Shown: positions 1-9,880, numbered from the stretch's first letter. The stretch is DNA of 64,000 nucleotides from Whitmania pigra (GCA_021613335.1 JAJTWR010000070.1:186001-250000), one strand, 5' to 3'. The notes: a model not told the origin generated them from the sequence alone. Made by a program: numbers and translations.

Positions 1-1233
1 AAACGAATGGGGCCTATCGGTCAACATCAGCAATGGTCTCATGGGTACTTTTCTTTTCCAAAATTAGAAGGAGAAATAGCGCCTCATATGCAGTTTAAAG
101 GCAAAGAACATTTGGTTTGGAGTTTAAATAATTATTTAGGGCTGGCAAATCATCCCGAAGTTAGAAAAGCCGATGAGGAAGGAGCCGCCCAATTTGGGAT
201 GGCTTATCCGATGGGCGCCCGCATGATGAGCGGAAATACAAAATACCATGAACAGTTAGAGCAAGAACTGGCCGCATTTGTAGGCAAGCAAGACGCCTTT
301 TTGTTGAACTACGGTTATCAAGGAATGGTATCCATCATTGATTCATTGCTAGATCGTAACGATGTAGCGGTTTACGACGGAGAATCGCATGCTTGTATTA
401 TAGATGGATTGCGTTTACACATTGGCAAACGGTTTGTATACAAGCACAACGATGTTGATGACGCCTATAAACAATTACTAAGAGCAAAAAAACTAACCGA
501 GCAAACCAATGGAGGTATTTTGTTAATTACCGAAGGGGTTTTTGGAATGTCTGGCGTTCAAGGTAAATTAAAAGAATTAATAGAATTAAAGAGAGAAGTT
601 TCTTATCGTTTATTAATTGACGATGCGCATGGTTTTGGCACTATGGGGCCTACAGGCGCCGGAACGCATGAAGCGCAGGGAGTTATTGACGGGGTTGATA
701 TTTATTTTGGTACTTTTGCGAAATCTATGGCCGGTATTGGCGCATTTGTAGCCTCAACCAAAAAAATAACAGATTATTTTCGTTACAATATGCGTTCGCA
801 AACTTTTGCAAAAGCTTTGCCAATGCCTATGGTTATGGGTTTGATCAAACGTTTGGAGTTATTGAAAAATAACCCTGAGCTCAGAGAAAAACTTTGGAAC
901 ATTGCCTTAACGCTGCAAAAAGGATTGACGGAACGCGGTTTTGATATTGGGGCAACCAATTCTATGGTCACTCCCGTTTTTCTAAAAGGCGAGCTCTTAG
1001 AAGCTACCGCCTTAACTATGGATTTACGTGAAAACTACGGTATATTCTGTTCTATTGTGGTTTATCCGGTTATTCCTAAAGGGATGATAGAATTGCGTTT
1101 AATTCCTACGGCGGCTCATACTATCGCCGATGTAGAAAGAACGTTGAATGCGTTTAGCGAAGCGGCGGAAAAATTAAAACAAGGTTATTATCAAAAAAAT
1201 CAGTTTTCTTCCACAAATTTAGAAACGGTTTAA
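1..1233 (+). CDS. PLP-dependent alpha-oxoamine synthase family protein (serine palmitoyltransferase-like), 5' end outside window
   Basis: This is a fold-type I PLP enzyme of the group that includes serine palmitoyltransferase and 8-amino-7-oxononanoate synthase, which condense an amino acid with an acyl-CoA or acyl-ACP. Counting from the ATG at position 7, DDAHGFGTMG (about residues 205-214) carries the Asp that contacts the pyridine nitrogen, and GTFAKSMAG supplies the Schiff-base lysine (about K239). The two codons before that ATG are open to the window edge, and relatives of this subfamily that I recall have some 12-15 extra N-terminal residues, so the true start is probably upstream. The stop codon lies inside the terminal repeat of a small mobile element. 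The sphingolipid-type role is inferred from family; the amino acid substrate cannot be read from sequence. Confidence 0.85.
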   Translation, partial: KRMGPIGQHQQWSHGYFSFPKLEGEIAPHMQFKGKEHLVWSLNNYLGLANHPEVRKADEEGAAQFGMAYPMGARMMSGNTKYHEQLEQELAAFVGKQDAFLLNYGYQGMVSIIDSLLDRNDVAVYDGESHACIIDGLRLHIGKRFVYKHNDVDDAYKQLLRAKKLTEQTNGGILLITEGVFGMSGVQGKLKELIELKREVSYRLLIDDAHGFGTMGPTGAGTHEAQGVIDGVDIYFGTFAKSMAGIGAFVASTKKITDYFRYNMRSQTFAKALPMPMVMGLIKRLELLKNNPELREKLWNIALTLQKGLTERGFDIGATNSMVTPVFLKGELLEATALTMDLRENYGIFCSIVVYPVIPKGMIELRLIPTAAHTIADVERTLNAFSEAAEKLKQGYYQKNQFSSTNLETV

Positions 1234-1412
1234 ATTTTATTTAAAATAATTTTACGGACGTCAAGTATAGCGTATTTTCATCTTTTGCTATCGGAGGTCA
1301 ATAGTTTTGCGTAGTCTCATTGGTTTTTTTCAAAAAATCAAATCAATGATTTTTACGCTAATTTTAAGCGTCTCTTTTATAAAATCTTAACCATGTATTT
1401 TTAAACGGTTTG
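1222..1412. mobile_element. MITE-like element, copy A (about 191 bp)
   Basis: It is bounded by imperfect 12-bp inverted ends, GAAACGGTTTAA on the left (1222-1233) and TTAAACGGTTTG on the right (1401-1412). The left end contains the stop codon of the upstream gene. The interior shares a block starting AAATAATTTTACGGA with other copies. On the minus strand it shares an exact 17-mer, GATTTTATAAAAGAGAC (1386-1370), with copy D at 46607-46623. Read on the minus strand it gives decayed peptide pieces such as DYAKLLTS that resemble the C-terminus of IS5-type transposases. No clear target duplication is visible. The right end supplies the -33 box of the next promoter. Confidence 0.6.
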
Positions 1413-1441
1413 ATTTATAAAAACTATATTTAGTATATTTG
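1409..1441 (+). promoter_or_regulatory. Promoter of the metal-efflux operon
   Basis: TTTG at 1409-1412, a 21-bp spacer, then TATATTTG at 1434-1441 match the Bacteroidota primary sigma consensus. The -33 box falls in the right terminal repeat of the element at 1222-1412. The spacing puts the transcription start very near the GTG at 1447, so the first gene may be translated from a leaderless or nearly leaderless message. Confidence 0.65.
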
Positions 1442-1446
1442 GGTTG

Positions 1447-1833
1447 GTGAAAAAGTTTATTGCCATAGTTTTTTTAACCGTTTATTTATTTTCTGCGCCT
1501 GATGCGCGTCAGGCGTTGAAATTGCCTTTTGTTTTTAAGCATTTCGCTGCGCATCGTTTAGAGAACAGTCGTTTGTCTTTTATAGATTTTTTGGCGATGC
1601 ATTATTTGCATGGCAGTCCAAAAGATAAAGATTATAACGAGGATATGAAGTTGCCGTTTAAAACGACAGATAAATATGTAATTAACTTTTCGCCGGTTCT
1701 TATTCCGGCGTCTATTCTTGTTTTGGCCGTAAAATCCATAGAGTTGTCTAAAATCTCTGTGATTAATCATCCGACAGACTTTATTCCGTCTGTATATCTT
1801 TCTGCTATTTGGCAACCGCCAAAATCCTGCTAG
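1447..1833 (+). CDS. Small exported hypothetical protein of a heavy-metal efflux operon
   Basis: The protein is about 128 residues with an N-terminal hydrophobic signal-like segment (VKKFIAIVFLTVYLFSAPDA), so it probably enters the periplasm. The middle contains a charged segment with HYLHGSPKDKDYNEDMKLPF, rich in Asp, Lys and His, followed by a second hydrophobic stretch. Small proteins of this kind are often found just before CzcA/CusA pumps in Bacteroidota, as here (94 bp before the pump start). I do not know a characterised function; a metal-binding or pump-accessory role is inference from position. Start choice: GTG at 1447 is preferred over TTG at 1444 because the -7 box ends at 1441; neither is certain. 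Confidence 0.6.
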   Translation: MKKFIAIVFLTVYLFSAPDARQALKLPFVFKHFAAHRLENSRLSFIDFLAMHYLHGSPKDKDYNEDMKLPFKTTDKYVINFSPVLIPASILVLAVKSIELSKISVINHPTDFIPSVYLSAIWQPPKSC

Positions 1834-1927
1834 TTAAATTCTTTGGTTTGCCTACAAAGGCGTTTTTGCTTGTAAAACTTTGCCATGTTGAGGCATGGTT
1901 GTTTGTTATTTATATAATTTTTTTCTA

Positions 1928-4900
1928 ATGCTTAGCGGGATTATTGCTTTTTCGGTAAAGAATAAGATGATTGTGGGCTTGTTTACCGTAGCCCTTATTG
2001 GGTACGGTGTTTTTCAGCTTACTGGTTTGCCCATAGACGCTGTGCCTGATATTACCAACAATCAGGTACAGGTAATTACCGTGGCGCCATCATTTGGCGC
2101 AACCGATATTGAACGTTTGGTTACTTATCCCATAGAGCAGGCCAACACCAATATTTCAGGAATGAAAGAAATCAGAAGTTTCTCTAGATTTGGTTTGTCG
2201 TTGGTAACCATTGTTTTTGACGACGCCACTGATATTTATTGGGCGCGCCAGCAAGTGACAGAACGGTTGCAAAAAGTGCAAACAGAAATTTCGCCCGGTA
2301 TTGGCGTGCCTGAGTTGGGGCCTGTTAGTACCGGTTTAGGAGAGATTTATCAATACGTAGTTAAAACCAAGGAGGGTTACGAAAATAAGTATGACCTAAC
2401 CGAATTGCGTACCATACAAGATTGGATGGTCCGTCGTCAACTGCTGGGGGTAAAGGGGGTGGCAGAAGTAAACAGCTTTGGCGGTAAGTTAAAACAATAC
2501 AATATAGAGATAAATCCTGATAAGTTGTTTGCTCACAATCTTACCATTGCCGATGTTTTTAAAGCGGTGGAAAACAACAACCAGAATACCGGCGGCGCTT
2601 ATATAGAAAAAGGCCCCACAACGCTTTACATCAGAACACAAGGCCTGTTTGCCGGCATAGACGACATTAATAATACCATTATCAAAACCGTTAGCGGCAC
2701 TCATCCGCTGTTTATTCGCGATGTGGCTGATGTTAAAACAGGCTATGCTACCCGTTACGGCGCCATGTGCTATAACGATCAGGGCGAGGTGGCTGGCGCT
2801 GTGGTGATGATGCTGAAAGGAGCCAACAGCAACGAGGTGATTAAAAATGTAAAAAACCGTATTGCACAAATACAAAAAACATTGCCTCAAGGGGTAATTA
2901 TTGAGCCTTTTTTAGATCGTACTAAAATGGTGAATAATGCCATCGGCACCGTAGAGCGCAACCTGATGGAAGGCGCGTTGATTGTAGTTTTTGTGCTGGT
3001 TGTATTTCTGGGCAATTTAAGGGCAGGTTTGTTGGTAGCCTCTGTGATACCGCTGGCGATGCTGTTTGCCGTTATTATGATGAATATTTTTGGCGTAAGC
3101 GGCAATTTGATGAGTCTTGGCGCGCTTGATTTTGGGTTGATTGTTGACGGGGCGGTAATCATTGTAGAAGCGGTGATGCACAAACTAAGCCATAGTAAAC
3201 GTTTTGCAAACATCAATCGGTTTGATCAGCAAAAAATGGATGCAGAAGTAAACGAATCGGCCGGTAAGATGATGAATAGCGCCGTTTTCGGACAGATTAT
3301 TATCCTGGTAGTTTATTTACCCGTTTTTACCCTTCAGGGCATAGAAGGCAAAATGTTTAAACCTATGGCGCAAACCGTAGTTTTTGCGCTGTTGGGCGCG
3401 TTTTTGCTCTCTTTAACTTATATTCCGATGATGAGCTCGCTTTTTTTGAGCAAAAAAATCAAACATCAACCCAATTTATCTGACAGGTTGATGATTCGTA
3501 TGGAAAGAGTTTATCAAAAAACGCTTAATAAAGCGCTTAGGTTTCCAAAAACGGTATTAACTATTGCAATCGGGTTATTTTTAGCGTCTGTATTGATACT
3601 CTCTACCTTGGGCGGAGAGTTTATTCCCGCCTTAGAAGAAGGCGATTTTGCCGTAGATACCCGGACGCTTACAGGCAGTAGCTTAAACGCTACTATTGCC
3701 AACACCCAAAAAGCCGCCCATATTCTTAAAACTAAGTTTCCTGAAGTAGAAAAGATAGTTACTAAAATTGGCAGCGGAGAGGTACCCACAGACCCTATGC
3801 CAATGGAAGCCAGCGATATGATGGTTATTTTAAAGCCTAAAAACGAATGGACGTCGGCCCGTAGTTTTAACGAATTGGGAGATAAAATGGCCGATGCCCT
3901 GACTGCTGTTCCCGGCATTACGGCCGGTTTTCAGTTTCCGGTACAGATGCGTTTTAACGAGTTGATGACCGGAGCGCGTCAGGATGTGGTGTGTAAAATA
4001 TTTGGGGAGGATTTAGACACGCTGGCCAATTACGCCGCCCGTTTGGGTAAGATTATCAGTTCGGTACAAGGGACGAAAAACCTGTACTTAGAAGCCGTGA
4101 GCGGCGTTCCGCAGGTATTAATCAGCTACAACCGCAATGCGATAGCACAATACGGATTAAACATTGCCGATATCAACAAAGTGGTAAACGCCGCTTTGGC
4201 CGGGCAAAATACGGGAATGTTGTTTGAAGGCGATAGACGTTTTAACGTGGTAGTACGCATGAACGACAAACAGAAGAAAAACCTGAAAGACATTCAAAAC
4301 CTGCTGATTCCTACCCCGCAAAGAACGCAGGCGCCGCTTTATCAGTTGGCAGACGTAAGCGTAAAAAACGGCCCCAATCAGATACAGCGCGAGGATGCCA
4401 AGCGTAGAATTGTGGTAGGTTTTAACGTACACGGCCGCGACGTGCAGAGCATTGTGCAAGAACTGCAAGCAATGGTAGATAAACGCTTAAAACTGCCGGC
4501 CGGTTATTATATAACTTACGGAGGGGCATTTGAAAACCTGAACGCTGCCAAGCAACGCCTAACTATAGCGGTACCGGTATCGTTACTATTAATTTTTTTG
4601 TTGCTTTATTTTGCTTTTAACTCTATAAAACAAGGCTTGCTTATTTATTCGGCCATCCCCCTATCGGCCATTGGGGGCATATTTTTTCTGGCATTGCGAG
4701 GTATGCCTTTCAGCATTAGTGCGGGGGTAGGTTTTATTGTGCTGTTTGGGGTGGCGGTACTGAACGGTATTGTGTTGATTGCGGAATTTAATCAGCTAAA
4801 AAACAACGGACTGACCGATTTGAAACGGATTGTGCTGATGGGTACCAAAGTAAGATTGCGTCCTGTTATGATGACGGCATTTGTAGCTTCGCTTGGCTTT

Positions 4901-6289
4901 TTACCGATGGCCATTAGCAATGGCTCCGGGGCAGAAGTACAGCGTCCATTGGCTACGGTGGTTATTGGCGGGCTGCTGATTGCCACATTTTTAACTCTCT
5001 TTGTGTTGCCTATTTTATACGTCATTTTTGAAAGAGGAGTTAAGCCGAAACTAAGTAAGGCTGTGCTAACAATCTGCATAACCGTCTTTATAACAGTGAT
5101 TGGCATTGCCTTTAAAACATCGGCGCAAAAGCCTGTTACTTTAAAAGAAGCTACGGCCATTGCGCTAAAAAATAACAGACAACTGAAAAATGAACAACTA
5201 AAAAATGATTATCGGCAAATGCTGATTGGTAGCGGATCGGTTCTGCCTCATGCAAATCTTGTTGTTGAGGCAGGGCAAATTAATAGCGTTTATACAGATA
5301 CTCGTTTGAGTTTGAGCCAGTCGTTCAGTTTTCCTACGGTTTACGTTCGGCAAAAAGATTTGTTGCGCCAAGAATGGAAAAGCGGCGCGTTAAACACAGC
5401 CGTTAAAGAGTTGGAATTGAAAAAACAGGTTGCTCAGATATTCAGCGCAATTTTATACCTGAATCAGAAACAGAAATTACTCAATTATGCCAATAGTCTT
5501 TATCAATCTTTTTATCAAAAAGCAAAATTGAGATTTGAAAAGGGAGAAAGTAATATTTTGGAAAAAACCGACGCGGAAGCGCTGTTGGGGCAAATCGAAA
5601 TACAACAAAACCGGTTGAAGCAAGATTCTATCGTTTTGCAGCTACAGTTTCAACTCTTGTTAAATACGCAGGAAAGTTATTGGCCAAATCAGCCCGATAG
5701 CAAACTATCGCCGGAGGCTGAAATTATTGATACGATTTTATTTAAAAATCATCCTGTTTTAGAGGCAATGGCGCAGCAAGAGCAAACAGCAATAGCGGGG
5801 CTAAAATTGGAAAAAAGCCGTTTGCTGCCTGATTTGTCTTTAGGATATGCCAATTCCAGTATAAGAGGCATTGGCGCTAACGAGCGTTATTATAGCTCTG
5901 CTTATCGCTTCAACACGCTGTTGGCGGGTATTGGCATACCTATATTTTCTGGCGGCCAACGGGCCCGCATTAAAAGCGCGCGTATTAATTGGCAGATAGC
6001 TGCAGACAATTATGAAGCTGGCATACAGGCTTTTAAAAACAGTTGCGCGGTTGCTCAACAACATTATCGAAGCGCTAAAGAATTGGTTGCCGCATTTGAG
6101 CAGCGTTATCTTAAAAATGCCGAACTAATTAGTGAAACAGCCAATAAGCAGTTGGCTGCCGGCGCTATCAACTATTTGGAATGGGTACAGGTAACCAATC
6201 AGGCTATCGGTATTAGAAATGAATATGCAGACGCGGTTAAGAATTTGAACCAAACCCTTATCCAACTTAATTATTTAAACAGCAAATAA
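1928..6289 (+). CDS. CzcA/CusA-type heavy-metal RND efflux pump fused to a TolC-like outer-membrane factor
   Basis: The first about 1030 residues are a heavy-metal RND proton antiporter of the inner membrane. The motif DFGLIVDGAVIIVE lies in TM4 with acidic residues at 401, 407 and 414, matching the proton-relay positions D402/D408/E415 of CzcA. The porter domain has QMRFNELMTGARQDV, typical of the CzcA rather than the CusA branch, suggesting divalent metals such as Zn, Co or Cd; a Met-rich patch (MPMEASDMM) leaves monovalent metals possible. After TM12 a short linker leads to a hydrophobic segment ending in TSAQ (about 5060-5130), like an internal signal peptide, and then a TolC-like coiled-coil channel domain (about residues 1065-1453). 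ATG 1928 is chosen over ATG 1895 because family proteins start close to this SxxFSVKNK segment. The adaptor follows 10 bp downstream. Confidence 0.92.
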   Translation: MLSGIIAFSVKNKMIVGLFTVALIGYGVFQLTGLPIDAVPDITNNQVQVITVAPSFGATDIERLVTYPIEQANTNISGMKEIRSFSRFGLSLVTIVFDDATDIYWARQQVTERLQKVQTEISPGIGVPELGPVSTGLGEIYQYVVKTKEGYENKYDLTELRTIQDWMVRRQLLGVKGVAEVNSFGGKLKQYNIEINPDKLFAHNLTIADVFKAVENNNQNTGGAYIEKGPTTLYIRTQGLFAGIDDINNTIIKTVSGTHPLFIRDVADVKTGYATRYGAMCYNDQGEVAGAVVMMLKGANSNEVIKNVKNRIAQIQKTLPQGVIIEPFLDRTKMVNNAIGTVERNLMEGALIVVFVLVVFLGNLRAGLLVASVIPLAMLFAVIMMNIFGVSGNLMSLGALDFGLIVDGAVIIVEAVMHKLSHSKRFANINRFDQQKMDAEVNESAGKMMNSAVFGQIIILVVYLPVFTLQGIEGKMFKPMAQTVVFALLGAFLLSLTYIPMMSSLFLSKKIKHQPNLSDRLMIRMERVYQKTLNKALRFPKTVLTIAIGLFLASVLILSTLGGEFIPALEEGDFAVDTRTLTGSSLNATIANTQKAAHILKTKFPEVEKIVTKIGSGEVPTDPMPMEASDMMVILKPKNEWTSARSFNELGDKMADALTAVPGITAGFQFPVQMRFNELMTGARQDVVCKIFGEDLDTLANYAARLGKIISSVQGTKNLYLEAVSGVPQVLISYNRNAIAQYGLNIADINKVVNAALAGQNTGMLFEGDRRFNVVVRMNDKQKKNLKDIQNLLIPTPQRTQAPLYQLADVSVKNGPNQIQREDAKRRIVVGFNVHGRDVQSIVQELQAMVDKRLKLPAGYYITYGGAFENLNAAKQRLTIAVPVSLLLIFLLLYFAFNSIKQGLLIYSAIPLSAIGGIFFLALRGMPFSISAGVGFIVLFGVAVLNGIVLIAEFNQLKNNGLTDLKRIVLMGTKVRLRPVMMTAFVASLGFLPMAISNGSGAEVQRPLATVVIGGLLIATFLTLFVLPILYVIFERGVKPKLSKAVLTICITVFITVIGIAFKTSAQKPVTLKEATAIALKNNRQLKNEQLKNDYRQMLIGSGSVLPHANLVVEAGQINSVYTDTRLSLSQSFSFPTVYVRQKDLLRQEWKSGALNTAVKELELKKQVAQIFSAILYLNQKQKLLNYANSLYQSFYQKAKLRFEKGESNILEKTDAEALLGQIEIQQNRLKQDSIVLQLQFQLLLNTQESYWPNQPDSKLSPEAEIIDTILFKNHPVLEAMAQQEQTAIAGLKLEKSRLLPDLSLGYANSSIRGIGANERYYSSAYRFNTLLAGIGIPIFSGGQRARIKSARINWQIAADNYEAGIQAFKNSCAVAQQHYRSAKELVAAFEQRYLKNAELISETANKQLAAGAINYLEWVQVTNQAIGIRNEYADAVKNLNQTLIQLNYLNSK

Positions 6290-6299
6290 GAATTGTATC

Positions 6300-7436
6300 A
6301 TGAAAACCAAAATATATTTAACAGCATTGATATTGGTTATCAGCGCATGCGGCAATAAACAGGTAAATACGGCAGAAAGCGCTTCTACCGGCGGCAGCGA
6401 AACGGAGGTTACCCTTACTGGCGCCCAGTTTAAAAATGCAGGCATTGTAACGGGAAAAATAATGCAGAAAAACATTTCCATTACTTTGAAATTAAACGGA
6501 AAGATAGATGTGCCTCCGCAAAATATGGTTTCGGTAAATGCGCCGCTGGGAGGCTACCTCAAGTCAACCGGTTTGTTGCCGGGCGCACGCGTTAAAAAGG
6601 GCGAAATAATTGCCGTTATGGAAGACTATCAGTACATCCAACTACAACAAGACTATCTGACGGCCAAAGCCAAACTCCCTTTTTTGGAAAAAGAATATCA
6701 ACGACAAAAAGAGTTAAATCAAAATAAAGCCGTCAGCGATAAAGTTTTTCAACAAGCGGAGGCCGATTATCGCGCTAACCAAATACTGGTTACCTCATTG
6801 ACGGAAAAACTGAAGTTAACCGGCATTAATCCGAATAATATCAGTGAAACTCGCATTGTTCGATATGTTCATATCTATTCGCCCATTAACGGTTTCGTAT
6901 CAAAAGTAAATGTTAATATCGGTAAATACGTATCGCCTTCAGAGATATTATTCGAACTGGTTAACCCTACCGATATTCATCTGGCATTAAAAGTATTTGA
7001 GAAAGACCTGAGCAAACTATACATCGGCCAAAAGGTAATAGCTTATACCAACAATCAGCCTGATAAAAAATACAAATGCAGTGTTTTACTGATTGGACCT
7101 GATCTTTCGCCAGATCGTAACGCCGATGTACACTGTCATTTTGAAATCTATGATAAATCGTTGGTTCCGGGTACTTATATGAACGCTGAAGTGCAAATTA
7201 AAAGCCTCAAAACCAATGTTTTGCCAGAAGAATCGGTGGTACAATTTGAGGGTAAATCATACGTGTTTAAGCAAACAGGCAATAGAACCTACCGGATGAC
7301 CGAAATAAACATCGGCGATAGCGAAGACGGGTATACGCAAATTGATTTAGCCAATCAAACTCAACTTGGCAACGTATTATTTGTTACCAAGGGGGCATAT
7401 TCACTTTTAATGATGCTTAAAAACAAGGCAGATTAA
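6300..7436 (+). CDS. CzcB/CusB-type periplasmic adaptor lipoprotein
   Basis: This is the membrane fusion protein that bridges an RND pump and an outer-membrane channel. The N-terminus is a lipoprotein signal with lipobox VISAC (Cys about residue 17), so it is probably anchored to a membrane by lipid. It is followed by a barrel-sandwich half (VSVNAPLGGYLKSTGLLPG), an alpha-helical hairpin (residues about 105-170), the second lipoyl half (VHIYSPINGFVSKVNVNIG) and beta-barrel plus membrane-proximal domains. Its place directly after the CzcA-TolC fusion completes a tripartite efflux system from two genes. Metal specificity is unknown. Confidence 0.9.
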   Translation: MKTKIYLTALILVISACGNKQVNTAESASTGGSETEVTLTGAQFKNAGIVTGKIMQKNISITLKLNGKIDVPPQNMVSVNAPLGGYLKSTGLLPGARVKKGEIIAVMEDYQYIQLQQDYLTAKAKLPFLEKEYQRQKELNQNKAVSDKVFQQAEADYRANQILVTSLTEKLKLTGINPNNISETRIVRYVHIYSPINGFVSKVNVNIGKYVSPSEILFELVNPTDIHLALKVFEKDLSKLYIGQKVIAYTNNQPDKKYKCSVLLIGPDLSPDRNADVHCHFEIYDKSLVPGTYMNAEVQIKSLKTNVLPEESVVQFEGKSYVFKQTGNRTYRMTEINIGDSEDGYTQIDLANQTQLGNVLFVTKGAYSLLMMLKNKAD

Positions 7437-7522
7437 AATCTGCCCCGCATAACTTTTTGACGCAGGGAATAATTTAACCCCGCTTTTGGCTTTTATGGAG
7501 CGAAAATGAACCTTGTTGCAGA

Positions 7523-7972
7523 TTATAACAGGTTTTTTTGCAAACTGTCTGCCCAAGCAATTACCCGTTGCTTTTCATCGGCAGAAAGAATGGCTTTTCG
7601 ATGTGCAATGGTATAGATGTCCATCGGCATCCAACCCTCTTTAATCGCATCGGTTATGTCATTGAGTTTGTGTTTTTTGTTTTTGAGGTCGTAGCGGTTA
7701 AACTCGTCGAAATTAAGGTGTTTTTTGCCTTTTTTGATATTTCTTGCCAGCAGCCAAGCTACCGGTTGTATGTTATTGTACCATGGATATACCGTGTTAT
7801 TAGAATGACAATCGTAACAACTCCGTTTTAAAACAAACTGCACATCTTGAGGAACCTGATAATGCCGTTCAATTGCCTTGTCCGAAGGGTAGCTTAACAT
7901 GTTTTTTTCAGGCCTAAAAAATTGGATGGCTATAAATATGCCAAGCAAAACAATCAAAAACTTCTTAACCAT
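7523..7972 (-). CDS. Haem-binding domain protein (Haem_bd family)
   Basis: A 149-residue protein with an N-terminal signal anchor (MVKKFLIVLLGIFIAIQFF) and one c-type haem attachment site, CYDCH, in the context SCYDCHSNNTVYPWYNNI that is typical of the Bacteroidota Haem_bd family. Haem would be attached covalently in the periplasm, consistent with the cytochrome c maturation genes at 49076-51951. The family is thought to act in electron transfer or haem sensing; the partner is unknown. It is convergent with the efflux operon and stands alone. Confidence 0.8.
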   Translation of the reverse strand: MVKKFLIVLLGIFIAIQFFRPEKNMLSYPSDKAIERHYQVPQDVQFVLKRSCYDCHSNNTVYPWYNNIQPVAWLLARNIKKGKKHLNFDEFNRYDLKNKKHKLNDITDAIKEGWMPMDIYTIAHRKAILSADEKQRVIAWADSLQKNLL

Positions 7973-8104
7973 ATGCGTATTATTAACGAGGAGAAAAACT
8001 ACTTAAACAAATATAAAAAATGTTGAATAAAAACCAAGTGTTGTTGAGCGATAAAAAAAGTTTGGCGCATGGGCGGCCAAACTTCTAAAACAAAGCGTTT
8101 TTGT

Positions 8105-9880
8105 TTACAGCGCTTTGGTCATTTCTTTAAGAAAATCTTTTTCTTGTTGGTTAAGAAATGGACTTATCTGCTCAAAAACTTTTTCATGGTAATTGTTTAG
8201 CCAGTTAATTTGAGTTTTATCCAATAAATCTTTTTTAACCAAAGCGGTATCAATAGGGGCAAGGGTTAAAGGTTCAAATCTATAAAACTCGTTAAATTCA
8301 TTGCTTTCATCAGGCACTGTTAAAACCAAATTTTCGATGCGTATGCCATATTTGCCGGGTCGGTATATGCCGGGTTCAACAGAGGTAATAGCGCCCAACC
8401 ATACCGGAAAAGCAATGGCGGCGCTGTTTAAAACATGCGGCCCTTCGTGTACGTTGAGGTAATAACCTACCCCATGGCCGGTTCCGTGCCCGTAATTTAA
8501 AGCATGTTCCCACATCGGGCGGCGGGTAATAGCGTCAATCTGATAACCGTAAGCGCCTTTAGGAAAACGAATTTTACATCCTTCAATCATCGCTTTGAGC
8601 GTTAACGTGTAGTCTGTTTTTTCTTCTTCGGTGTGTTTCCCAAGCGGTATAACGCGTGTGATATCGGTTGTTCCGTAATGATATTGCCCTCCTGAATCTA
8701 TTAAAAACAGGCCTTCGGGTTTGATGGCTGCGTCGCTTTCTTGTGTTGCGGAATAATGCGGTAAGGCTCCATTCGCCTGGTATGCCGAAATGGCGTTAAA
8801 ACTTTCGCTCAAAAAACCGGCTTGTTCGGCCCTAAATTCGTATAATTTTTTAGCGGCCGTTATTTCTGTAATTTCTATTTTACCTACGTTATCTTTTATC
8901 CATTTTAAAAATTTGGTTACAGCAACGCCATCTTTAACCATAACAGCTTTGGTATTGGCAATTTCGGTTTCATTTTTTACGGCTTTTAAAAAGGTAGAAG
9001 GGTTGGTTTCAAAAATTTTTACTACCGATGAAGGAATTTTTTTGTACAAGCTGATGCAACTGCGCTTGGGGTCAATAAGTATGCTCGTATTTGGCGTAAG
9101 TTTAGCCAAATCACAAGCAATATCGTTATAATTTAGTACGCTTACGCCGCTTTGGGCAAGGGCGATTTTTTCCTCCTCGTTTAATTTATTGGTATGGATA
9201 TAAATATTTGCATGCTTTTCGGTAATTAAAGCAAAACCCAATACCACCGGATTATAGCTTACATCGTTGCCTCTGATATTGAAAATCCATGCCAAATCGT
9301 CTAAGGAAGAAACCCAGTGCGCATCCGCTCCTTGTTTTTTCAGTTCTGCCCTGATAAGCTGCAATTTGTTGATTACAGTTTGGCCGACAGCCTCATCGGG
9401 CAGTAAAAAAGCTTTATTTTGAGGCAAAGATGGACGATCAGTCCAAATTTCGTTTACTAAATCGGCATCTACAAATTTAATTTTTTTTGAGGCGAGTTGT
9501 TTTTCAAAATTTTGAACTAAAAATACCGATACCAAACGTTCATCATAACCTACCGTTGCGCCGTTAGGTAATTTTTCTGCCAAAAAACAGACGTATTCAA
9601 AGGCTCCCTGAACGTTCAGTTTCACCATTTGAAACCCTGAGCCTTTTAACTGTTCTTCGGCTTGTACATAGTACCTTGAATCTACCCAAACTCCTGCAAA
9701 TTCTTGGGTAATTACTACGGTACTTACCGAACCGGTAAAGCCTGTGGCGTATAAAATGGCCTTGTAATATTTAGGAAGATACTCGCTTGTGTGCGGGTCA
9801 GACGAGGGGATGATGTATGCATCGATTCCTTTTGCTTGCATTTGTTTGCGCAGCGCGCTAAGTTTTTCCGGATAAGTCAT
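8105..9880 (-). CDS. Xaa-Pro aminopeptidase (aminopeptidase P family, M24)
   Basis: A 591-residue cytoplasmic metallopeptidase that removes an N-terminal residue preceding proline. It has the long three-domain layout of eukaryotic-type aminopeptidase P: two creatinase-like N-terminal domains (residues about 1-310) and a pita-bread M24 catalytic domain. Metal ligands are visible in FLIDSGGQYHYGTTDITR, in GHGTGHGVGYYLNVHEGP and in the TSVEPGIYRPGKYGIRIEN segment. The start follows a CAACTTTG -7-like box. No operon partners on the same strand lie close by. Confidence 0.92.
   Translation of the reverse strand: MTYPEKLSALRKQMQAKGIDAYIIPSSDPHTSEYLPKYYKAILYATGFTGSVSTVVITQEFAGVWVDSRYYVQAEEQLKGSGFQMVKLNVQGAFEYVCFLAEKLPNGATVGYDERLVSVFLVQNFEKQLASKKIKFVDADLVNEIWTDRPSLPQNKAFLLPDEAVGQTVINKLQLIRAELKKQGADAHWVSSLDDLAWIFNIRGNDVSYNPVVLGFALITEKHANIYIHTNKLNEEEKIALAQSGVSVLNYNDIACDLAKLTPNTSILIDPKRSCISLYKKIPSSVVKIFETNPSTFLKAVKNETEIANTKAVMVKDGVAVTKFLKWIKDNVGKIEITEITAAKKLYEFRAEQAGFLSESFNAISAYQANGALPHYSATQESDAAIKPEGLFLIDSGGQYHYGTTDITRVIPLGKHTEEEKTDYTLTLKAMIEGCKIRFPKGAYGYQIDAITRRPMWEHALNYGHGTGHGVGYYLNVHEGPHVLNSAAIAFPVWLGAITSVEPGIYRPGKYGIRIENLVLTVPDESNEFNEFYRFEPLTLAPIDTALVKKDLLDKTQINWLNNYHEKVFEQISPFLNQQEKDFLKEMTKAL

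Noticed and set aside
1558..1815. Minus-strand 85-codon ORF opposite the small exported protein
   Set aside because: Shadow frame of the plus-strand gene; basic composition arises from the complement of its codons.
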